Positions 14,928 through 20,279 of a stretch of 20,279 nucleotides of DNA are shown here, in pieces. The position numbers were made by a program, and so were the translations under genes. The DNA is from an uncultured bacterium. Its GTDB lineage: Bacteria > Actinomycetota > Coriobacteriia > Coriobacteriales > Coriobacteriaceae. Numbering within the stretch: the stretch's first letter is position 1; the number at the start of each line of letters is the position of its first letter. Below the pieces are notes generated by a model. That model ran no database searches and had not been told where the DNA came from. It saw only the letters and a program-made list of their open reading frames with translations. Location: the NCBI GenBank assembly GCA_905215065.1, contig CAJMOF010000025.1, forward strand, positions 1-20,279. The letters run 5' to 3'.

Positions 14928-15040
14928 CCATCAGTTTACTTTTAGGCACACTCCGCAGGACGCAAGAAGCCCTCGCCGCACGAAGTGCGCAGCGAGGGCT
15001 TCTTGCATGTCCGAGGACGTGCCTAAAAGTAAACTGATGG
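14928..15040. repeat. Palindromic element, copy 2 (22-bp perfect outer arms, same core)
   Basis: Outer arms 14928-14949 and 15019-15040 are perfect 22-bp complements, unrelated in sequence to those of copy 1. The core has the same layout and orientation: TCCGCAGGAC, a 15-bp inner stem 14962-14976/14992-15006, CGCAC-GAA-GTGCG at 14977-14989, CA bulge (14990-14991), and GTCCGAGGAC. It begins 28 bases past the ppc stop and probably serves as its terminator. Confidence 0.85.
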
Positions 15041-15068
15041 CGGACCCGGACGACTACAGGGTTATCGA

Positions 15069-17894
15069 TTACCCCGTGTTCTGCAATCCTGCCGAGACGC
15101 CGGTCACAGTCGAAAGAATCAGGCTCATGTACTCGGCCTTCTTCTCCTCGGCCATCTCGTCCTGGTTCATACGCACCTCGCGAAGGGCGCGGACCTGAGC
15201 GATGGACAGGGCGTCGACATAGGGGTTACGCACGCGAACGGCGCAGCCAAGCACGCGACGGCGCTGTAGCGGCCACTCGTCACCGACGATGGCAAGGACC
15301 CACTTACGCGTGAGCTGCATCTCGGTGAAGACCTTCTTGGACAGATCCTGGCGATCGCCCAGGTGCAGATACATCTTGGCGATGCGCTGGTCGGTCTTAG
15401 CGATCGACATCTCGATGTTGTCGATGAACGTGCGGAAGAACGGCCACTCCTGGTAGGCAGCCTTGAGCTGGTCAAGATCGCCCAGCTGCTCGCAGGCGGT
15501 ACCCAGACCGTACCAAGCGGCCAGGTTAATGCGAGCCTGGCTCCAGCTGAAAATCCACGGAATGGTACGCAGGTCGTCGAGCGACTTGGCACCCAGACCG
15601 CGCTTGGCCGGGCGCGAGCCGATCGGCAGCAGACCGACCTCGGTCAGCGGCGTCACGGTCGAGAACCACGGTGTAAAGTCCTCGGTGTTCAGCAGATCCA
15701 GATAGCGCTCGTGGCTTGCAGCGTTGAGCTTCTCGGCCATATCCCAGAACTTCTGCGTGGTCTCGGTGTTGGTCTTCTCGACGCTCGGGGCCGACTGCAA
15801 AAGCGCTGCAGCGGCAACGGACTCAACATGGCGCTGAGCCAGCGTGCGGTTACCGTAACGGGCAAAGATGACCTCGCCCTGCTCGGTGAGCTTAAAGAAG
15901 CAGTTGACCGAACCCTTGGGCTGCGCCAGCACGGCCTTGTTGGCCGGGCCGCCACCACGGCCCACGGCACCGCCGCGACCGTGCATGAGCACCAGATCGA
16001 TATCGTTCTTCTCGGCCCACTTGGCAATACGCTCCTGTGCGGAGTGCAGCGCGAGCATAGCCGTGGTAGGACCGGCATCCTTGGAGGAGTCGGAATAGCC
16101 CAGCATGACCTCCATGCGACGGTTGGTCTGGGCAAGGCGCTTTTGCACCACGGGCAGCGTAAGCATCTGGTCGAGCACGTCGACGCAGCCCTCGAGGTCC
16201 TCGAGCTGCTCGAACAGCGGGATCACGTCGAGCTCGGGGACATCCTCCTCATGCGCAAAGGACAGGTGGGCAAGCTCAAAGACGTCGGCCACATGCTGGG
16301 CGCTCTTGGTGAACGAGATGATGTAGCGGTGCGCCATCTTCTTGCCGTAACGCTTTTGGATGGAGCCGATAGCGCGGAAGGTATCGATGACCTCGCGCGT
16401 CATGGGCTGCAGGTCACCATGGATACCGTTCTCGTGGATATCCTTGAGGGCGCGAGCGTGCACCACGGAGTGCTGACGGAACTCCATCTCGACCATGTGG
16501 AAGCCGAAGGACTCGACCTGCCAGATGATGGTCTGGACCGGGCCGTAGGCAGCACGGACGGCACCGCAGGCGGCCAGCGAGCGCTGGACGACGCGCAGGT
16601 CCTCCAGGAACTCATCGGCGCTGTGGTACATGGTGTCGGTGATGCGACGCACGGTGGCGTTGAGTCGGTCGGCCATGACGAGCATGACGGCGCGATGCGG
16701 CTCGTGCTCGGAGATTAGTTCAGCACGTGCGGTGTACTGAGTGCTCATCTCGACCTGATGGTTCCACAGGTTGATGAGCTCGGCAGACGGCTTGCTGTAG
16801 GTGGCCTCGAGCGTGAGGTTGCGGCCGATGCGGCGGCACTTGTCCTCGAGCTTGAGCACCATATGGGTGAAATACTTGGCAGCGACCTCGCGGCTCACCT
16901 TGGCGGTGACGTTGGGGTTACCGTCGCGGTCGGAACCGATCCAGCTGCCGGGGTGGAAGAACGCCGGGCACAGCGGCGGCACGGTGCCGGCCTTATCGCC
17001 CAGCACCCAGTCATCAAAACGACGATAGATGACGGGAATAACGTCGAACAGCGTGTTATCGAAGATGTCGATGATGGTATCGGCTTCCTCGACCGGCGTG
17101 GGTTTCTTGAGCGCGATGGGGCTCGTACGCACCAGGGCGTCGATCTCCTGCAGCATATGGCGCTCGTTCTCCACCAGGTCGGAACCGTCCAGACGCGGAC
17201 GCTCCTCCAGCAGGTTGGAGATACGGCGAATCTTGCCCTCGACGGCCTTACGACGGGCCTCGGTGGGATGTGCGGTAAAGACAGGGTGGAACTCGAGCTT
17301 GCCGAGCAGCTCGTTGGCGCCCTCGACACCCATCTCGTTTACCAACTGGTGATAGGCGACGGTGAGTTCGTTGGCAGGATCGACCTCGGTATCGGTCGAT
17401 GCGCCGGCCTCGCGCTCGCGCAGCTGCGCCACACGGTAATTCTCCTCCGACAGGTTTGCCAGATGGAAGAAGCTCGTAAAGGCGCGGACGATAACCTGCT
17501 GTTTATCGAGCGGCAGGCTGTCGATCATATCGACAACCTCGCGAAACGCCACGGCGGTGGGCTCGTCGGCAGTGGGCACGCCCTGCTCGTCGACGGACTC
17601 GTCGGCAGCACGGCTACCGGGGTTGCCGGCATTGGCCACAATCTCGGCTGTCAAAATCTTGTCGAACAGGTCCGCGATCTCGGGATCATACTCGCTAAGC
17701 ACACGGCGCTCCAGGCGCAAGAACAGCGCCAGATTGTCGCGCAGCTCCTCGGGGATCTCGATCTCGGCGAGACGCTCCTTGGACTCGGCATTCAAGCCGA
17801 TTCGGTTAACGAGGCGGTTGACCACGGCAGCGACACGCGCCGCGGCTTCGGGTACAGACTGGTTGCTTGGGTTCTCAGCCACGTTTCCTCCCAT
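15069..17894 (-). CDS. ppc: Phosphoenolpyruvate carboxylase
   Basis: A cytoplasmic enzyme of up to 941 residues that adds bicarbonate to phosphoenolpyruvate to make oxaloacetate. Signatures: VFTAHPTEARRK with the catalytic histidine at 209, HPGSWIGSDRDGNPNVT, MLGYSDSSKDAGPT, LMHGRGGAVGRGGGPA, and the C-terminal QNTG motif. Bacterial Ppc is usually 880-930 residues; the small excess is an acidic linker at about 87-113. Two starts are possible. ATG 17894 has AGGAGG only one base away. GTG 17882 has GGAGG at a better four-base distance. The outer bound is given here, but the GTG may be the real start. It is monocistronic, with its own -10 at 17927-17932 and palindromic element copy 2 behind it. 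Confidence 0.97.
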   Translation of the reverse strand: MGGNVAENPSNQSVPEAAARVAAVVNRLVNRIGLNAESKERLAEIEIPEELRDNLALFLRLERRVLSEYDPEIADLFDKILTAEIVANAGNPGSRAADESVDEQGVPTADEPTAVAFREVVDMIDSLPLDKQQVIVRAFTSFFHLANLSEENYRVAQLREREAGASTDTEVDPANELTVAYHQLVNEMGVEGANELLGKLEFHPVFTAHPTEARRKAVEGKIRRISNLLEERPRLDGSDLVENERHMLQEIDALVRTSPIALKKPTPVEEADTIIDIFDNTLFDVIPVIYRRFDDWVLGDKAGTVPPLCPAFFHPGSWIGSDRDGNPNVTAKVSREVAAKYFTHMVLKLEDKCRRIGRNLTLEATYSKPSAELINLWNHQVEMSTQYTARAELISEHEPHRAVMLVMADRLNATVRRITDTMYHSADEFLEDLRVVQRSLAACGAVRAAYGPVQTIIWQVESFGFHMVEMEFRQHSVVHARALKDIHENGIHGDLQPMTREVIDTFRAIGSIQKRYGKKMAHRYIISFTKSAQHVADVFELAHLSFAHEEDVPELDVIPLFEQLEDLEGCVDVLDQMLTLPVVQKRLAQTNRRMEVMLGYSDSSKDAGPTTAMLALHSAQERIAKWAEKNDIDLVLMHGRGGAVGRGGGPANKAVLAQPKGSVNCFFKLTEQGEVIFARYGNRTLAQRHVESVAAAALLQSAPSVEKTNTETTQKFWDMAEKLNAASHERYLDLLNTEDFTPWFSTVTPLTEVGLLPIGSRPAKRGLGAKSLDDLRTIPWIFSWSQARINLAAWYGLGTACEQLGDLDQLKAAYQEWPFFRTFIDNIEMSIAKTDQRIAKMYLHLGDRQDLSKKVFTEMQLTRKWVLAIVGDEWPLQRRRVLGCAVRVRNPYVDALSIAQVRALREVRMNQDEMAEEKKAEYMSLILSTVTGVSAGLQNTG

Positions 17895-17926
17895 TCCTCC
17901 TTCTATGCACGTAACATGCGGTATCC

Positions 17927-17932
17927 ATTATA
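17927..17932 (-). promoter_or_regulatory. -10 box of ppc
   Basis: A perfect TATAAT on the minus strand, 32 bases before the ppc ATG. No good -35 at 16-18 bp. Confidence 0.55.
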
Positions 17933-18046
17933 GGCACTCGGCAAAAACTTTCGACGCTGATTGCGCTTTACCACACAAAAGTATTTTCTGCATTGCAAGG
18001 GTTTTTGCCCTAAATGGTCGTATTTCTCGGTAGGCGGCATATACAA

Positions 18047-18082
18047 ACGGGGGCATTCCGCATAAAAGCGAAACACCCCCGT
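18047..18082 (-). terminator. Probable terminator of hisS
   Basis: A seven-base GC-rich outer stem ACGGGGG/CCCCCGT (18047-18053, 18076-18082) with a partly paired inner section, followed on the minus strand by TTGTATAT. It begins 58 bases past the hisS stop. Confidence 0.6.
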
Positions 18083-18140
18083 AACAATCGCTCGCAATGA
18101 GCTGGGCACCTCAGCGGCACTACAGCTCAAAAATCATGCG

Positions 18141-19454
18141 CTACAGGCGCTCGCGAACCGCCTCGACCACGTTGGCCAGATCGACGAGGGCCTCGTCATG
18201 GCTCTCCATGTCGCGCACCTTGACCTTGCCGGCGGCAAGCTCGTCGCCACCCAGGACCAAAATGAGCTTGGCGCCAACCTTGTCGGCCTGCTTAAACTGA
18301 GCTTTGAGCGAACGACCCTGGTAGTCGGCCTCGGTCACGATGCCAGCGGCACGAAGCTCCTGCGTGATGGCAAAGACGTTCTGGCGCAGCTCCTTGCCGG
18401 CATTGGCGACGTAGACGCACGGGGCCTCCTCGGCACCCAGGTCGCTGCCAAAGGCCTGCAGGGCCAGCAGCGCACGCTCAAAACCGACGGCAAAGCCGAC
18501 GCCTGCCGTGGGCTTGCCACCCTCGAGCTCGACCAAGCCGTCATAGCGACCGCCGCCACCGATGGAACCGACGCCGGCGCCGGGAGCCTCGACCTCAAAG
18601 ACGGTACGGGTGTAGTAGTCCAAGCCACGCACCAAGGTGGGATCCTCGACATACTCGATACCCGCCGCATCCAAATAGCGCTTGACCTGCTCGTAGTGCT
18701 CGCGGCACTCATCGCACAAGTTGTCGCCCATCAGCGGTGCGTCGGCCATGATCTCGCGGCAGTGGTCGTTCTTGCAGTCGAAGGCACGCAGCGGATTGAG
18801 CTCGGCGCGCTCGCGGCACTCGTCGCACATCTCGTCGGCGTGATCGAGGATAAACTGCTTGACCTGCTCGCGATAGGCCGGACGGCATTGGGCATCGCCC
18901 ATCGAGTTAATGAGCAGACGGAGCTTGGAAAGATCGAAACCAAGGCGCTTGTAGAACTCCATGAGCATAATGATGCACTCGGCGTCTGCCGCCGGATCGG
19001 GAGCGCCGAGCCACTCGATGCCTACCTGGTGGAACTGGCGCAGGCGACCCTTCTGGGGACGCTCGCCGCGGAACATGGCCTCGGCGTAGTACGCCTTAAA
19101 CGGCGTGGAGCCCTGGGGCACCAGATTGTTCTCCACGACGGCGCGCACCACACCAGCCGTGCCCTCGGGGCGAAGCGCCAGGCGCTGCTTGGGCTTGAGC
19201 TTGGTGTCGGTGCCCTCGGTAAAGACGCGCTCCAGGTTGGCGCCGCTAAAGACGCGGAACATCTCCTTGCGAACGACGTCGGTCGACTGGCCGATGCCGT
19301 GGACAAAGACGTCCACCTGCTCGATCGCGGGCGTCTCGATGGGCTTAAAGCCAAACGGCTCGAACACGCCGGCCGCAATCTGCTGCATCTTTTGCCAGGC
19401 GCGCATCTCGGCGCCGATAAGGTCGCGGGTTCCCTCCGCCTTCTGTGCCTGCAT
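18141..19454 (-). CDS. hisS: Histidyl-tRNA synthetase
   Basis: A 437-residue class II synthetase that charges tRNA-His. Motifs: EGTRDLIG near the N-terminus, motif 2 region ALRPEGTAGVVRA and AMFRGERPQKGRLRQFHQVGIEWLG, the histidine-specific RGLDYYTRTVFE, and motif 3 AVGFERALLAL. An insertion between them has paired cysteines (CDECRERAELNPLRAFDCKNDHC, then CDECREHY), common in Gram-positive-type HisRS and possibly zinc-binding. A C-terminal anticodon-binding domain starts at about residue 335. The frame extends to a TTG at 19460, but ATG 19454 has AAGGTG seven bases upstream and gives MQAQKAEGTRDL. It has its own -10 (19497-19502). No T-box element is visible upstream. Confidence 0.97.
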   Translation of the reverse strand: MQAQKAEGTRDLIGAEMRAWQKMQQIAAGVFEPFGFKPIETPAIEQVDVFVHGIGQSTDVVRKEMFRVFSGANLERVFTEGTDTKLKPKQRLALRPEGTAGVVRAVVENNLVPQGSTPFKAYYAEAMFRGERPQKGRLRQFHQVGIEWLGAPDPAADAECIIMLMEFYKRLGFDLSKLRLLINSMGDAQCRPAYREQVKQFILDHADEMCDECRERAELNPLRAFDCKNDHCREIMADAPLMGDNLCDECREHYEQVKRYLDAAGIEYVEDPTLVRGLDYYTRTVFEVEAPGAGVGSIGGGGRYDGLVELEGGKPTAGVGFAVGFERALLALQAFGSDLGAEEAPCVYVANAGKELRQNVFAITQELRAAGIVTEADYQGRSLKAQFKQADKVGAKLILVLGGDELAAGKVKVRDMESHDEALVDLANVVEAVRERL

Positions 19455-19496
19455 GGGCAAACACCTTTCTTTTGTATCGCGTCATAGGTAGTGGAC

Positions 19497-19502
19497 ATTA
19501 TA
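19497..19502 (-). promoter_or_regulatory. -10 box of hisS
   Basis: A perfect TATAAT on the minus strand, 42 bases before the hisS ATG. The -35 position gives no match and lies close to hairpin A of the triple-hairpin region. Confidence 0.55.
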
Positions 19503-19523
19503 CGGCACAAAGCAGCAACGCGG

Positions 19524-19724
19524 CGGCGCGTCTGACCGAACGAGGGTATGGGGACTCGTTCGGCCAGACGCGCCGGCGCAGTTTGTGATCCCTTTTCCTC
19601 CGTCCCCTTCGGATTACGTGATCCCTTGGGGACGGAGGAAAAGGGATCATTTCGTAGACCCGTGGCTGCCCTGGAAACCGAATGACGGTACGAGCATCCA
19701 TTCGGCTTCCAGGGCAGCCACGGG
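19524..19724. repeat. Three consecutive long hairpins between the MFS pseudogene and hisS
   Basis: Hairpin A: 19524-19544/19555-19575, 20 of 21 paired. Hairpin B: 19586-19607/19628-19649, 22 of 22 paired, with a 20-base loop. Hairpin C: 19659-19684/19699-19724, 25 of 26 paired. The stems are unrelated in sequence. The single mismatches in A and C are both A-C on the plus strand, which become G-U pairs in minus-strand RNA. The region has no credible coding sequence. Confidence 0.8.
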
Positions 19725-19757
19725 CAGAACAGACAAACAGGAATAGGCGGCGACCCG

Positions 19758-20166
19758 CTACTCCCCCGCCACGCTTGCGCGCAGCTTGGCGGCGATGGGC
19801 TCGGATGCCAGCAGGAACACGAGCATAACCACGGAGCACACCAGGCACACGATCCAGGTGCTCGCAAAGGAGCCCGTAGCGTCGAACAGCACGCCCGAGA
19901 CGATGGCGCCCACGGTGCCACCGACCATCTCGAGCGAGGTAATGGTGCCCGTGACCTTACCCAGGTCGGCCATGCCAAACTGCTTAGACGCAGCGATCGT
20001 GTGCGTTGGAGATGGTGTACTGCGCAAGGGAAATGCCCAGGTCGCTGACGATGAGCGGCTGGAACAGGCTCATGCAGTTGACGAAAATTGTGTAGCACGT
20101 GGCCATGATCACAAAGCCGGAGGCCACCACGAGCCAGCCGGGGAAGAATTTACGTTGCTGAGACAT
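19758..20166 (-). pseudogene. MFS transporter (oxalate/formate antiporter-like), internal deletion and frameshift
   Basis: The N-terminal piece starts at ATG 20166 (AAGGAG upstream) with MSQQRKFFPGWLVVASGFVIMATCYTIF, a first MFS helix, and reaches SDLGISLAQYTISN before running out of frame to a TAA at 19984. A second piece in another frame starts near ASKQFGMADLGKVTGTITSLEMVGG and continues through the last two helices to the stop at 19758. Together they make about 125 residues against roughly 400 for the family. Helices 2 to 10 are missing and the two ends are joined out of frame near 19995-20010. It lies three bases behind the amidohydrolase gene, so it was once the second gene of that operon. 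The substrate is unknown. Confidence 0.8.
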
Positions 20167-20169
20167 GGA

Positions 20170-20279
20170 TTACTCCTTGTGGTCCGCAATGTATCCGAGA
20201 GCGACGGCGGCATAAGCCGCGGCGCCGAGGGGAAGCTCGGCATCGTTAAAGCGCGCCTTGGGATGATGCTGGGCAAAAT
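20170..20279 (-). CDS. M20-family amidohydrolase/aminoacylase, C-terminus only (runs off the right edge)
   Basis: The last 35 codons of a minus-strand gene read FAQHHPKARFNDAELPLGAA followed by AYAAVALGYIADHKE and a TAA at 20170-20172. The pattern HHPKxxFNDxxLPLGAAxYAAxAL is the usual C-terminal end of M20D peptidases (hippurate or N-acyl amino acid hydrolases), where the His lies in the metal-binding domain. The following MFS start codon is three bases away and its ribosome site overlaps the end of this gene. The catalytic domain is outside the window, so the substrate cannot be judged. Confidence 0.7.
   Translation of the reverse strand, partial: FAQHHPKARFNDAELPLGAAAYAAVALGYIADHKE

Noticed and set aside
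14652..14945. A 97-codon plus-strand frame in the larA upstream region
   Set aside because: It begins antisense to the larA start, its product is a Pro/Arg/Thr-rich sequence with no domain, and it runs through hairpins.
19498..19848. A 116-codon minus-strand frame across the triple-hairpin region
   Set aside because: Its translation consists of the hairpin arms and part of the pseudogene in the wrong frame, with no ribosome site.

Overview
This is a ~20 kb chromosomal window of ordinary genes from a moderately GC-rich bacterium. The gene content (Ppc, an Ebg-type beta-galactosidase, an HPr start, a nickel-pincer lactate racemase locus) and the many long intergenic palindromes fit a gut Coriobacteriia member, most likely Collinsella or a close relative. 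That placement is inference; no rRNA or other taxonomic marker is present.

Layout, left to right. (1) The first 12 codons of an HPr-like gene (minus), a 228-bp element with 35-bp inverted ends, and a 12-TM APC amino-acid transporter (minus). (2) A beta-galactosidase operon ebgA-ebgC (minus), divergent from a LacI-family regulator (plus). The ebgA promoter carries three copies of one operator. (3) A 62-bp-period array of hairpins behind the regulator gene, then aspS (minus) divergent from serB (plus). (4) A lactate racemase locus in two convergent halves: larB-larC-tetR (plus) against larA-larD (minus). LarA keeps all four catalytic/cofactor residues at the positions known from Lactiplantibacillus plantarum. 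The larC gene encodes only the LarC1 half, and larE is not in the window. (5) ppc and hisS (both minus). (6) Three long hairpins in a row, then an MFS transporter pseudogene with an internal deletion, directly downstream of the 3' end of an M20-family amidohydrolase gene (minus, partial).

How the genes fit together. The Ebg operon would release hexoses under control of the LacI-type protein. LarA interconverts L- and D-lactate, the LarD-like channel would pass lactic acid or a small polyol, and LarB and LarC make the nickel-pincer cofactor. Ppc, AspRS, SerB and HisRS are housekeeping genes.

The most unusual content is between the genes. Two related palindromic elements bracket larA-larD. Their loops and bulges are nearly identical, their inner stems change by compensatory substitutions, and their outer arms are unrelated to each other but perfectly self-complementary. 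The 62-bp hairpin array and the triple hairpin upstream of hisS are further structured sequences that no gene explains.
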